Assembly: GCA_001600175.1 (NCBI GenBank)
Contig: BCJC01000001.1
Coordinates: 2,837,652 to 2,901,651, forward strand
Length of the DNA: 64,000 bases
Direction of reading: 5' to 3'
DNA from: Erythrobasidium yunnanense
Lineage: Eukaryota > Basidiomycota > Cystobasidiomycetes > Erythrobasidiales > Erythrobasidiaceae
Below are positions 33,427 to 45,625 of the stretch, in pieces. The notes below the pieces were generated by a model. It was given only the letters and a program-made list of their open reading frames with translations. It was not told the DNA's origin and did not search any database. How positions within the stretch are numbered: position 1 is the stretch's first letter; the number at the start of each line of letters is the position of its first letter. Both the position numbers and the translations under genes were made by a program.

Positions 33427-36400
33427 ATGGCCGACGATGCAGAGGAACGCGCCTTGAAGGCAGCGCGAGCCAAAGAGAAGGTACACAGATGCTAAGAAAG
33501 GCTGCGTTCTGATATTGACATGCTTATCTTGGCGCATTTAGCTCAAGAAGTTCCAGGCCAAAAAGGCGAAAGCTGCAACCTCGAATACGCCAGGCACTTC
33601 TACACCACTCTCAGATGCAGCTGGATCTCCTAAGCTCTCAGCTGCTCCATCTCCCCTGCCGGCGGTTTCACTTCAGCCAGAGACAAAGGTGACTATCAAG
33701 AGTCCTAGCGCGTCGTCGCCAGTCCCAGCGAGCAGTCCGACCTTGAGCATCACTGGCTTTGACCTCAATGCAGATACTCTGAGTCCATCAAATGGCTATA
33801 CATCCTACGAGTACGGTTACGGTGCCTTTGAGCCCGCGAACAATTCGAACGGCATTGGCGACCGCAGATATAGCGAGTTTGCTGAGAGGTGCGTTAGGAT
33901 TGCTCTCATCTGGTTCGCACAACGCTGAATAGTTCATAATGCTCATCGCAGACCGCCTAGTCCTCCTGCTGCTATACCTCCACCTCCGCCTAAACGCAAT
34001 GCAAATGATTCGAAAGTCGCATCAGCTTCACCACCTTCTGCATCAGTCGCAGCTCGTCGTGCTAGCCATGCGAACCATGTCTCGGTCGTTCCGTCCAACC
34101 TCTTCGATGCACCATCTAGCTTTGACAGTACCAACTTAGCAAGGAATTCTTCCATCAATGAAGCACCTCCGTCACCCGTGCAGCCAGCCCACAAGAAGTC
34201 GAGTGTATCTGTGGTACCAGATGATCTTTTCGGACCTACCTCTGGGCAGTTCGCGGTTCAGCCATCAACGAAGGGAACCTCGCCGTCACGCGCCAATGCT
34301 CTCGAAGCACAGCTCAGCCAGTCCCAAGATACAATCTCCACACTCTCTAGGGAAAAGAGCGATCTCGCAGCTCAAATATCAACCTTAGACGCCCAAGTGC
34401 GTCATCTGGAGGAACTGCAAGCGACGTTGGAGAATAGGCTCGCGGAGAACGAAAGCCAGGAGCGGAGCAAGTCAGCATCGCAAGCTTCTGCAATGCATTC
34501 ACTCGAAAGCTCTTTAGCCAAGGCGCAACAAGCCGTAAAAGATGCAGAGTCGCGAGAGAAGGAACATCAAGCCGAGACAGCCAGCGTTCAACGTAAATCT
34601 GAAGACGATACGCGCGAAGTAGCTAAATTACGAGCGGAGGTCTCGGCTGCGAACGATACAATCGCAGATCTCAAACAGAGGACGGAGGTCTCGGACATCG
34701 TCGCGGAGCTGGAGAGGCAGCTGAAAGCCAAGACGGACAATGCAAATCAGCTGGAAGGGGAGGTATCGAAGGTCAAGAATCAGATGGCTAGATTGAAGCA
34801 AGACCAAGAAGGCCTGGAGGCTCAGCTGAAGCAGTACAAAACGCGCCTAGAGGAGGAGGAAGATGCTCATAGCCAAGCAAAACACACATCTTCTACTACA
34901 TCGCGAGAGCTGGAGGACGTCAGAGTACAGCATCAAAAGCTACTATCAGACAATAGCAAAGTCAAGACCGATCTCTCAAGCCTACAAAATACACACAGCG
35001 AAGCAAGTAACGATCTGAAGAGCACAAAGGAGCGCTTGCAGGTTGCCGAAGCAGCACTCAAGCAGGCGCGGGACGATGTTGCTACCGCTACACAGCAGTC
35101 CGATGTCTCTTCGACACAGCTAGAACAGCTTCGGAGGGAGAATGATACTCTGGTGCATGATCTAGAGGAAGCACGATCCCAGCAGACTTCCCTCGCAAAG
35201 AGCAACGATGACAAGGACAAGACACTTTCCTCTCAGAAGAAGCTGCTTGAGCAGCAAGAGGCCGAGATAGAGAACCTGTCCGACACCAATGCATCGCTGC
35301 AGGGCGATGTAGGATCGAAGGACAAAGCGCTTCGGACCAAAGATGCGGAGCTGAGCAATGCCCTCGGAAAAGCAGAGCGCGCAGAAGCAGCGTTGGTGGA
35401 GTCGCGTAAAGATCTAGATGCTCGGCAAAGTGAGCTTGCAGCCGTGAATGCAAAGCTATCAAAGCAGGACGAGGACGTGTCGAAATTGCAGGACTCCAAT
35501 CGCAAGGGCGCTGCCGATCTACAAAGCGCTCAGGCGGATCTGGCTTCAGCGAACACAGCTCTGTCGCAGGCGGAGAGCAAGGGCTCTGATCTGGAAGCTC
35601 GGTTGGCTATTCTGCAAGAACAGCTCTCGCAGCTACAGCAGTCCAGTAAGGCAGAACAGGACGATGCAAAGTCAGAACGCCAGCGCCTCGAGTCACGGAT
35701 CAAAGATATGGAAGCTGCGTCTCAGCAAGCAGCTTACGAAGCCTTAGCGGCCAGAGACCAGCTGGAAGCGCAAATAGCATCGCTCCAGAATGAGGCATCG
35801 AAGATCACTACAGAGAACCAAGCTCGTGAGCTGCAACTTCAAGCGAGTCTCGACTGCATGTCTCAGCAGTATAAAGAAGCACAGATATCCATTACGACTA
35901 TCAAGCGAGACATGGAAGCAGAGATCAGCCGCCATCACGCAGAGGTCGCGACTGTCAAGCAAGCACACAAGGAAGCGGTTGCGGAACTGCAGAAGGAGTT
36001 GGCAGCCAAAGATCAGGCAGCGACAGAAGCTAGTGAAGAGAGCAGCAGACGGATGATCGAGCTTGAAAGCAAAATCGATAAATTGGCCAAAGACAACGAA
36101 GACGCCAAGAAGTCAGCCTCGGTAGCCGAAACGAAGCTCAAGGCCAGAATATCCAAGCTCAATAAAGATGCCGACGCCGCTAAGACTGCAGCGACTGCAG
36201 CGGAAGCCAAGCTGCAGCAGCAATTGGAAGAGCAAAGGCAGAATGCGGAGCAGGCAGCATCGGCCGCACAGGCGAGAGAAAGCCGTTTGGAAACAGAAAG
36301 GGATGCTCTGCAGAAGCAGCTGCAGGACGAGCAGACCGCTGCGAAGGCCAAAGAAGAGAATCTCCAATCGCAATTGGCTGATCAAACGAGTGCCGCGGAG

Positions 36401-39400
36401 CAGGCTATCGCATCATCGAAAGAGCTGCAGTCTAGTATGACCAAGGAGATGGACAGCATCACTTTACATGCCGAGCAAGCGAAATCGAGCTCGGATGCTC
36501 TCGAATCGCAACTGCGATCGGACTTGCAGACTCTGCAAGATGAACTGCGGAAGGTTGAACAGGCCGCAACCGAAACCGAGCAACGCTTAGGAGATGAGAT
36601 CAAACAGCTCACCGCGTCAGCGAAAGAAGCATCGGATGAGGCTATTGAGCGAGCAAGAGTCTCGTCTGTCATGCAGACTGAGCTCACGCAGGAGGTTGCA
36701 AAGGGTCAAGAGGCATTACGACAGTCGGAAGCCAACTCGGCAGAGGCCTTGCGGGAAGCAAGCGAAGCCGCTCTTGCAGCTAAAGATGCTGCAAATAGGC
36801 TGGAGCAGACATTGCGAGCTAGGATTGATCAGCTTGAGAAGGATGCGGACAGGCAAAAAGCGGACTTCGATAGTACAAATTCCGGTTTGCGCGAGTCGAT
36901 CGACAATATTAAGGCAGCTGCCGAGCAAGCCCAAACTCTTGCGAAGAATACTGAAGCAGGTCTCACTTCGAAGCTAGAGCAAGCGGTCAGGGACGCAGAA
37001 AGCGCTTCGCAAGAAGCCCAAGCTGTCCAAGCGGATCTGCAATCGATAGCAGATACCCTAGAGGAGGAGCTTACCCGGACGCAAGAGGTAGCGGCCCAGG
37101 ACAAGGCGGAATACGAGAAGCGCATCAAGGCTCTTGAAGAATCGTCAGAAGCTGCTGCCAAAGCATCACAGACCTCTGAGGCGCATTATACGAGCACTAT
37201 CGACGACCTTACGAGCCAATTGAACGATGCGGGAAGTGCTGCGGAGGCAGCCAAGCTTCGTTCGCAGAGCACCATTGCAAGCTTGGAACATTCTCTATCG
37301 GAAGCACGGGACAAAGCAGAGGCTGCAGATGTTGCGAGTCAGAAGCAGATAGCTCACTTGAGAGCGGAAAGCCTAACTCGCGAAGCCGATCTCCAGCAAG
37401 ACCTCGCAGACGCGCAACAAGCTGCCAGCGCTGCTTCCTCTCAGCATGAAGCTACTGAGCGCGGTTTGAGAGCGGAAGCTGCCAAGATGCTTGGGAAAAT
37501 ACAATCCGATGCCGCCGCTGCTTCAGAGCGAGAGCAGGGGCTACTGGCGGAAGTGTCTGAACTGCGTGCTACTTTGGAGCAAACGCAAACCGATGCAGCA
37601 ACGGCGGAGGGTGAATTCCGGAACGAGGTCGCATCGCTCATACAGAGCAACGAAGCAGATCGCGCTCAAGCATCTCAAAAAGAGCAAGAACTGCTGGATC
37701 GAGTCTCAGGACTCACCTCTGAGGCTGCGCAGGTCAGGCAGGACGCTATCGACTCCGAGAGCAAGTTGCAGGCTTCTCTTGATAGCCTTCGCCTGCAGTC
37801 GGATCAAGCCCAGATTGCCGCCACCAAGCGTGAAGAAAGCCTCAATGCATCGATCTCGACTCTCAACAAGCAGTTGGAGGAGGCAATTAGGACTGGCAAG
37901 GAGAAGGATCTCGCCCACCAAAAACAGCTTGATCAGGCAAACAGGGATACTGCCGAAGCAAAGACCGTTGCTTCCAGCAAAGAGACTCGCTTACAAAACA
38001 AGGTCAACCATCTACTCAAGCAGGCTGAGGATGCTCGCAACTTCGCACAAGCTACGGAAGCGGACCTGCAAGCTGAAATAGACACTTTACGTTCGAGCGC
38101 GAGGGAGGCAGGCTCAGCGGCCGCCCAGAGGGAAGATGAACTGCTCAAGCGAATCGAACAGCTCTCAAGCTCTGCTAGCGATCAGACAGCGAGTACCGCA
38201 AGTGTTGAGTCAGACCTCCGTAACGAATTAGACCGACTACGGCGAGACCTCCAAGCAAACGAAGACTCCGCCAGTCAGCGCGAGATCGCCGTGAAGGCTG
38301 AGATAAGGCAACATGTAGAAAGTGCACAAGCCACGATGAGGCGAGCAGAGGAAGCGGAAGCTGAGAGGGAAGCCTTGAAGAAGCAGCACGAGGAGATGCT
38401 GAGCACATCAGAGAACGAAAGGATGGATGTATCTCACCGACTTACCGCAGCCTTGCACGAGCATTCGAAAGAGCTAGATAAGCTGAAGAAGGAACATCAA
38501 GCGGCGCTGGAAGGAGGCCAGTCTCGCGGTCTCTCGGAGAAATCGGACAGGGCCGCTGCCGAAGGTCGCGAGACTGACAAAGCAGCTGAAGTCGAAGCCG
38601 CACACGCCAAGAAGATCGACAGTCTGAAAGGGTCGCACCTACAGGAAATCCAAAAATTACGGAACCAAGCCAGTAAATACAATACTGAGCTCGGATCCCT
38701 GCGACAATCGAGCCAGAGCAAAGATAAAGAGCTTGCATCATTACGTGAACAGGTTGCTTCCTTGGCCGAGGCTCTCAATGAAAGACCTTACCCACTACCA
38801 CCGGCTTCTCCACATCTGGACAAAGATCACATAGACGGGCTCAAGCAGAAGCATGAGCTCGAACTTTCAAGGGCAAGAGAGCGCATACGCACAATCGATT
38901 CGCAGCGGCACACAGCTGAGGACAAGGTGCACGACCTGTCCAAAGAGGTGGTTGATATGCAAGAAAAGATAGCCAAGCTCAATACACTCATTCTTCTCGA
39001 GCGAGACAAGGCTTCCAAAGCAATGGCGGAGATGTTCGAAGCTACCGGCAGCTGGAACTCACCGCAAAGAAAGCGCGCAGAAGCAGCTTTCCGGGCCGGG
39101 TTGACAAAGCCTCATCTGTCTCCTACCTCTATATCCCCATTGACGGTGCCGAATGAGCCATCTGAGCTATCGCCAACTGGCTCTCCGACTCGCCTACCCT
39201 CCTTAAGTCCAGACTCGCCAATCTTACATAAGATAGCATCAACGGCCTCTGGATCCCGTCGCACCTCTCACTCTCGTTCGGCGTCACACGCTCCGTCACG
39301 TAATGAGAGCCTTACAGCAAAGCAGCGCTCCGAATATCCCTTCCCTGCTTCCCCTCTTCTACCTTCACCATCGCCTGATGGCTCTCGACCCGGCTTCAAC

Positions 39401-39855
39401 GTCACTGCGCCCACGCCCGTGATGGACAATGAAGCTCCTGTCTTTACATCACCCTTCCAGTCCACTTCGCCATTTGAGGGTTACGAGCCTAACAAGGCAA
39501 CCGATCCCGAAGAACCCCCCTCGTCTTCTCCCAGATCAAAGATTTCGTCGAAACAGCGGCATGCTCGGCGGCAATCTCTCCAGATGCTGCAGGTAAGTCC
39601 ACTCATTTCCTTGGCTCAGTTGCATAAGCTGATCTCTCCCTTTAGGCACGCATCGAGGATGAGATGGGCTACGATGTTGTTGTCCCGCCGAAACAGCCGA
39701 ACCAGCCTTCACAAGGTCCGACATCCACTGGAGGCGCCCTGCATCCTCATTATGGCTTGGATGAAGGCACTATGATACGCTTATCGAAACGGGCTTCTGT
39801 TGGGGATGAGCTGATTTGGTGCAGCGCATGTAGAGGAGATCTCATCATTATTTAG
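33427..39855 (+). CDS. giant coiled-coil protein, golgin-like
   Basis: About 2,080 residues in four exons. Exon 1 starts at ATG 33427 with MADDAEERALKAARAKEK; intron to 33540, then LKKFQAKKAKAATSNTPG. This short basic start resembles GM130/Bug1-type Golgi golgins. Exon 2 is Ser/Pro-rich; the third exon adds PPSPPAAIPPPPPKR. From about residue 210 to 1,730 there is a near-continuous heptad pattern rich in Ala, Gln, Glu and Lys, typical of a parallel coiled coil. A Ser/Pro-rich tail follows (many SP sites), then QARIEDEMGYDVVVPPKQ and a conserved-looking end, ELIWCSACRGDLIII. Such proteins tether vesicles. The golgin label is inferred from architecture; other Uso1-like roles are possible. Confidence 0.7.
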
Positions 39856-40096
39856 TAATCGACAATCGTGTAAGTAGTTGCAATCGCAAGTAGGTTCTGT
39901 TGTAACAGAGTTTTGTCAGTATAGAGCGCACTTATTCCAGATCTGGGGTAGTTGGCAATCAAGCAGCAGCTTAGCAAGACGCAGTTCTTCCTTTGAAGCA
40001 TGGCATTCATTTCCTTCTACGTGTCTAGGCAGTGCAATACAGAATGCGAATGACTTGCATCTTCGATGGATTCTTGGTACTTCAGACCACAACCCA
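39856..40096. other. intergenic, 241 bp, convergent
   Basis: 3' ends of the coiled-coil gene and the DUF7082-like gene face each other here. Nothing else is seen. Confidence 0.5.
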
Positions 40097-43000
40097 CTAC
40101 GAGAGATTGATAAGCTGCCGGGCTCCGATACGACATGTATAAAACCAGCTCACGAAACGCTCAGCGATCTTCTGAAGTAGTTGAGGTAGCTCGAGCCATG
40201 GTGTAACTCTCAAAGGTCTGTCTTGCACTCTGGGCTTAGGGTCTAGGCAGAAGGAATCAGACATTTCCTAGTTCGGAAGAGCTGACTGTCTGTCACTCAC
40301 TATCGTAGTCCATGATCTGCTTGGCAAAGTTTCGCTCGATAGGGGTAGCTCCTGACTTGCTGACTTGAATACTCCTGTTGTTAGTCGGATTTACTTTTGA
40401 TCGAATCCTAGGATGTCCATAAACGCATAATCTTGTCTTGTTCGCGGGTCCATAAAGCGAAGTGGCTACTTACCTTCCTCGCAGATCAGAGCAGTGATGC
40501 TTTGTAGATCCGATGATGGCTTCCATAAGTTTGATGACGTCTGGTGCAGTGATCCTATAGATAGCTTCAATGTCTTCAGTCGTCCTTGCTTTGTTCAGTA
40601 CACGCTCGATTTCACTCTTGAAGATACAGCTGACGACTGCGCCATCTTGCTCGCTGACGCGATAATGAGACTCAGGCTGGATGATTCGACCCGTAATAAG
40701 AAGTTCTCTAGCATCTGCATTGAAGGTAGAGGAATACTGAACGAGTCGTCGGTTTGCAGCACATTCAGAAGCGGACCAGTTGTAAGAAAGCTGATAAGGG
40801 CTGGTTTGGTCGTCAAATCGGATGAGAAGAGGCTGGAAGACTGTTGCGTTCCAGTCCCAGTCGAGATCTACGACGAGGTCTCTTCGGCATATTTGTGGTC
40901 CTTCGAAGTCATTCGTTACTGTCTTCTTGAAAGCCTTGGATCGCTGGCCTCTAAACACGAATGGCTGAGGACCGGATGTGGACGTATGAGCGTCTTCATC
41001 ATTCGGTTCTGTTTTTGGTAAGGTGGAGTCCTCATCGTCTTGTGGGGACGCGTCATTACTGCTTTTGACAGGCGAATCGTCGATGAATCTGCCTGCGATA
41101 GCAGCCAGACCCTCGAAGGTCTTTGTTCTGTCTCTGGTACTTTGTTTACTTCCGTTTTCGGATTTGACAGGGGACTCGTCCAACGCGATGCCCGAGTCGT
41201 TGTGTGCATTCAAAATGACTGAAGTCTCCTGGCTGGTCGAGTCTCCTTCATGTACTGTACTCTTGCCTCCAACCTTCGACTCTAGGTTACTATCGGAGGG
41301 TTCTGGCTTGACCTTCGCTGGAGTACTGGTAGATACGCCTCCTAGTCTAATGGAAATGGATCTACCATTGAATGTTTTGGGTTGTGATTTGATAAGACCG
41401 CCAGTCTCCGTGGGGATATTACTATCTTTATTCTCAGACTGAGCTCTTGCATGCTCAGCTCGTACTGCAGCATTGTGTTGTGTCGTAGTCAGGAATGCAG
41501 AAGAAGGTCCTGCATCTTTTGCAGCTGTTTCATCGTTGGAAGAAGCGCGAAGGCCACTTTGCGCGGAAAGAGGTAACAAAGGTGGGTGATTTTGCGAAGA
41601 AGTGAGTTGACTAGCAGAATTGTTTAAAGAAGCAGAAGGAGTCGAAGAAGAAGCAGAAGAAGAAGCAGGACCTGCTGCTTGGATGGTACCGGAAGACGGG
41701 TTTCCTTCGAGCGGGATGATGTTCCTGAAAAGCGCTCTCGCGATATTTTCTTTATCGCTGTCTGAGCATTTGTTGTATTTCTCCAGCTGTACCGGTGTCA
41801 TTCCGGTATAAAAATCTGCAAATCTCTTGGTTTGCTGCTGGTAGATGGAGCGGAGCTGTTCTGGACTGTAGCGTCGCTGCGGAGAGCGATTTTGAGAGGC
41901 AAGCTGTGGTGAAGCCTGATACTGGCTAGCTGGAGTGCCTCGGAGGAAAGATGAAGAAGTGGAAGAAGAAGCTCGATTTCGATCTGGTGACGCCAGCTCA
42001 TTCGTAGGCGGAAGTCCCTGCTGCTGATTTTCTTTGGTAGGCGAAGCAGCTATGTTGCCTTCGTTGCTGTCCCCAAAGACCGATTTACTAAGGCTCATAA
42101 GGCTTGCGAGCTCGTGTGCCTGCTGGAACGATCGATCCGCTACGGTTCTGTAGAAACTCCTCTCGTGAACCTCCAGGTTTCTCTGTTCTGCTCCTGCGCC
42201 GTACTTCTGATACTGCTCGTAGAGAGCATTGATTCGGCTCAGCACCTGGGCATCTTCATCCGATACCTGTCGAGAGCGCGAGGGAGAATGATTGGAAGCA
42301 GGTGAACCCATCTGTTGCTCTTGCGGCATTTGTACGACTGAGTTTCGTCTGGCATAATCGACGTTATTGTTACTACCCGGAGAAGGGAATGCGGTGTTTC
42401 TGTATGATCTTTCAGGAGAAATGTTCTGTCCGTGTATGTGTCGGGTCGGTCCGTAAATGTATGAGAAGCTCGAAGAGCCAGTGGTGCTAGCAGCAGAGCT
42501 GCTTGTAGGATAGGGCAGCCAGCTTTGAGGCGTATAAATCTGACTAGTCGCTGTTCCAGCAGCAGGAATATGTCTGTGGTCCATATGAGAATTCGGAGGA
42601 GCAGGAAAGGGGAAACGTCCTTGACTTGCAGGTACTTCTGTCAGATTGTCATTGGTGCTAGGCGTAGGTGGTTGCTGGACGCCGTAGCTTGTGTATAGCG
42701 AATAAGGAGGCGTAGCAGCGGGGCTTCCTGCTGTAGAGGGCAGGGTAAAGCCATCGTAGAACCCTGCATAACTTCGAGAACGGGCATGGCTATTGTTATT
42801 TGACCATGAAGAGGCGGAAGAAGCAGAGATACTTGGTAAATTTGGCACACCTGAGATGCCCAATCCGACATTGCGAGTATTGACGGGTGAGAAGTAAGGA
42901 TGATGAGAGACGCTGCTCCCCTCAGGAATACGCTGTTGTCTAAGATCGGGTGGGACATAGCCGAAAATCTCTGCTGGAGATGCTGTACCTGATGCCCCTG

Positions 43001-43522
43001 GCTGAGTTGGCTGTTCAGCTGAAGACGGTGTAGGCGGCATGAGATTGTGGGTATTTGTAAGTGTCTTCTCCGGTCGTTCCAGCATGTTTGCATCATTGTT
43101 TTCATGTTGTTTTTCAGCACGCGTTTGCGCGTCTGTTGACAATTCCTTCGGGGCATCAGAATGGTGTAAAGGGACAGAAGCAGGATGTGTATCGTCGTCA
43201 GCTTTTGCATTGTGTTCTTGACTATCTTGCTCCTCGTAGATTGTAGGCATTTTGGGCGGTCTGCCGTCGAGGCCGTGTTGCGGGTCGCTGAGAGCGCGCT
43301 TTCTCGTAGGTGGAGCTGCTGGTTCTGATCATCACAAGTAGAATGAATCAATATGGATACCGCTGTCAGCTCTGCGCTTTGTTGTCCGAAAATCGCAATA
43401 AACACGCCCAGCTGCCCTGGCTAGCCCGTGACATTTCGCTGAGCGAGCTTACCTTGCATCGATGTCGTTGGCTGTAGTTGTAGATCTTGCGTATCTGCAG
43501 TATCATTAGCTGCTTCAGCCAT
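40097..43522 (-). CDS. Ser-rich regulatory protein with DUF7082-like C-terminus
   Basis: At least four exons. ATG 43522 (MAEAANDTADTQDLQLQPTT) joins by an intron (donor GTAAGC, acceptor TGATCAG) to EPAAPPTRKRALSDPQHGL, a basic NLS-like stretch in frame with the main exon. That exon has about 920 residues, mostly Ser/Gln/Asn-rich and disordered, with the segment FADFYTGMTPVQLEKYNKCS. The C-terminus contains ASECAANRRLVQYSS, AVVSCIFKSEIERVLNKART and RITAPDVIKLMEAIIGST, then, after two further introns, SIQVSKSGATPIERNFAKQI and VTPWLELPQLLQKIAERFVS. The combination resembles a fungal domain annotated DUF7082, seen in putative transcriptional regulators. Family label is from memory. Last exon border is uncertain. 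Confidence 0.55.
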
Positions 43523-43615
43523 GATTTCAAGACTTTCTTGTTTGAGGACTCTAGAGAGCCTTGAAATCTGCGACTGATCAACTGCCAACCATTTCAACAC
43601 TCCCTTTTACCGGCC
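43523..43615. promoter_or_regulatory. short divergent promoter
   Basis: 93 bp between the start codons of the DUF7082-like gene (minus) and mL40 (plus). Confidence 0.45.
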
Positions 43616-44263
43616 ATGTCTCTTCTTCAATGTACATGCAACAACAGTATCAAGGCAGTAGCAAGACAGCTTAAGATCTGCAGCCAGGCCGTCCGCCAGG
43701 CTTCATCCACCAAAAAAGCAGTAGCTCCGCCTAAAAAGAAGAGCGGCGCATTCGCAGCGAAGGGAAAGGCAAAGAGCAGCGGTAGTGGTGGTGGTAGTGG
43801 TGCGCTGGAAGCTGGCTCAGAAAGCAAGCTCGAAGCGATGCGAAAGGTGCGTCGAGAAGCCGGCAGTTTCAGCAAAGAAAGTCGCAAAGATCTGACTAGA
43901 CTTATAATCCAGACGCTCTACGGCAGCGACGCAAGTGCTCGCAAGACGCAGGATCTCGCGCGCAAAGCAGCTCTGGACAAGGTGATGCCAGATCCAGAAG
44001 TCCACGAAACGATAATGCTCGCATGGGAGTTACACTGCAAGAGACAGTACAAGGAACAACAGGATGCATTGGACAACAGATTCAAGACGATGGTAAAAGC
44101 GATAGACGAGCTGGAAAAGACAGACATTGGACTATGGAAAGCTGCAACTCAAGGGCCGAAATTCTCGACGGTTAGAGGGACGAAGGGAGATGAGGGGAAG
44201 AGAGCAAGTATGGCGGGAAGGATAGAAGGACTGTTCCCTAGACAGCTGCCAGTCCTGCGGTGA
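43616..44263 (+). CDS. mitochondrial large-subunit ribosomal protein mL40
   Basis: Single exon, 215 residues. It starts with a presequence-like segment (SIKAVARQLKICSQAVRQAS) and a Lys/Gly/Ser linker. The core contains PDPEVHETIMLAWELHCKRQ and NRFKTMVKAIDELEKTD, the helical HE(T)IxxAW pattern of mL40 (yeast Mrpl28). This protein is part of the large mitoribosomal subunit. The C-terminal extension ends FPRQLPVLR. The ATG at 43616 is the first in frame. Family call is by motif recall and is fairly strong. Confidence 0.75.
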   Translation: MSLLQCTCNNSIKAVARQLKICSQAVRQASSTKKAVAPPKKKSGAFAAKGKAKSSGSGGGSGALEAGSESKLEAMRKVRREAGSFSKESRKDLTRLIIQTLYGSDASARKTQDLARKAALDKVMPDPEVHETIMLAWELHCKRQYKEQQDALDNRFKTMVKAIDELEKTDIGLWKAATQGPKFSTVRGTKGDEGKRASMAGRIEGLFPRQLPVLR

Positions 44264-44360
44264 CCCAGCAACCCGATGGAAATCCTAAAGCTTCTCGACT
44301 TACGTTGCTCGCCGGCACCACAACCAAAATCAAACGCCAAGGGTCTGCTGACGCTTCTCA

Positions 44361-44383
44361 TTCTTCTTCTTCTTCTTCTTCTT
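44361..44383. repeat. (TTC)n microsatellite
   Basis: 23 bp of TTC repeat in the 5' leader region of the first FAXC/GST-like gene. Confidence 0.9.
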
Positions 44384-44444
44384 GCGACCATCCACTGACC
44401 TTCTCAAAGCCCGCACCTCAATCTGTCATCTTCATCCCCCAAAA

Positions 44445-45428
44445 ATGGCTCAATCCACTTCCCAAACATTAACTATCCTCTATGCGTTCGCAAAGCCCCA
44501 TGACAAACCCTCTTCAAGTGGATACTGTCAAAAACTAGAGACCTACTTCCGCTTCGCCTCCATTCCCTACATCCAAAAAGACACTCTTCCTCTCTATGCT
44601 CCTAAAGGCAAACTGCCCTATATCGATGATGGCCGTGGTGGACAGATTGCAGACTCGCATTTCACCATTCGCCATTTGATCAGGAAGGGTATTTGCCAGG
44701 ATTTGAACGTGAAGGCTGGTTTGTCGAAAATGCAGATCGCGGAGGGGAATGCTTTTCGACTGGCTTGGGAAGAGATGGTCGTAAGCTGTGGTTTCAAAGA
44801 CTGAAGATTCATCCTTTCTGAACTGCCTTCGAATGCCTGACAGTACCCAGCAACTGTATATCAACGCTGGCTCGTTCCAGCCAATTATCCGATAATCGTC
44901 GAGGAGGTGTGTCTTTCTCACTGAACCAGCATCCAGTCTCATGGTGACACGGACGTGGTGCAGAACTTCTCGAGCGTACCGAGGCTTCTTCGACCAGCTC
45001 TTGCGAACTTCTTCCACTATCGCATCAAGAGCGGTCTTACAGGCCATGGCATCGCTCAGCACTCTCCAATAGAAGTAGAAGAGATACTCTCGCAAGCATA
45101 CGCGGATCTCGAAGCTCGTCTTGAAGCGGATGAAGAAGGACCATGGTTCTTTGGGCAATCTGGTCCCGCAGAGATCGATGCCGTGCTGTTTGGCTTTCTG
45201 TCGAATGCAATGGCGTGAGTTATCATATCTTGACAGTCGCATGCTCGCATGAGAATAATGATTTTGTTCAGCACAGAAGCCAATCCTTTCGTTAAGGACC
45301 TCATTCTATCTTCGCCCGTTCTGCGACGCTACATCAGCAACATTGCGAGACTCTACTTCCCAGAGTACACAGCTTTGATCCTTGAACTTGATGGACATAG
45401 TAGTGCCTCGGCAAAGTGTACTCCATGA
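44445..45428 (+). CDS. FAXC/metaxin-like GST-fold protein, copy 1
   Basis: Four exons. ATG 44445 starts MAQSTSQTLTILYAFAKPHD. The thioredoxin-like N-half has SSGYCQKLETYFRFASIPYI and LPYIDDGRGGQIADSHFTI, matching the failed-axon-connections/metaxin type of GST fold (family pattern: P-F-C-x-KLETYLR and GK-PW-x-E-DS). Introns follow EEMV, then VEE, then the MA of SNAMA. The helical C-half has YQRWLVPANYPIIV and GPWFFGQSGPAEIDAVLFGF. The C-terminus ends FPEYTALILELDG and a short Ser-rich tail. Members of this family rarely show classical GST activity. About 250 residues. No signal or membrane segment. Confidence 0.75.
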
Positions 45429-45625
45429 GCTCGTTCGGTGATTAGGCCCACACCTCGGAGTCGGCGACGGTTACAATGCCCAAAGCTAGCCATGCAAATG
45501 CATGCTCACTATTGCTAACGCCGACTTCTCGCTTGTAGTGCTTGTCCATCTGATCTTCATTCCTCTCGCCTTCTTCCTGGCCTTCTTTCCACCAACAGTT
45601 CCCTCGCAAGCGACATAGTCCCAGC

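Noticed and set aside
34933-36351. Long Ser/Cys-rich open frames antisense to the coiled-coil gene
   Set aside because: They are reverse-strand shadows of a Gln/Glu/Ala-rich coding exon and have non-ATG starts or no protein-like composition.
41023-41442. Plus-strand frame opposite the DUF7082-like gene
   Set aside because: Shadow of a Ser-rich coding exon.
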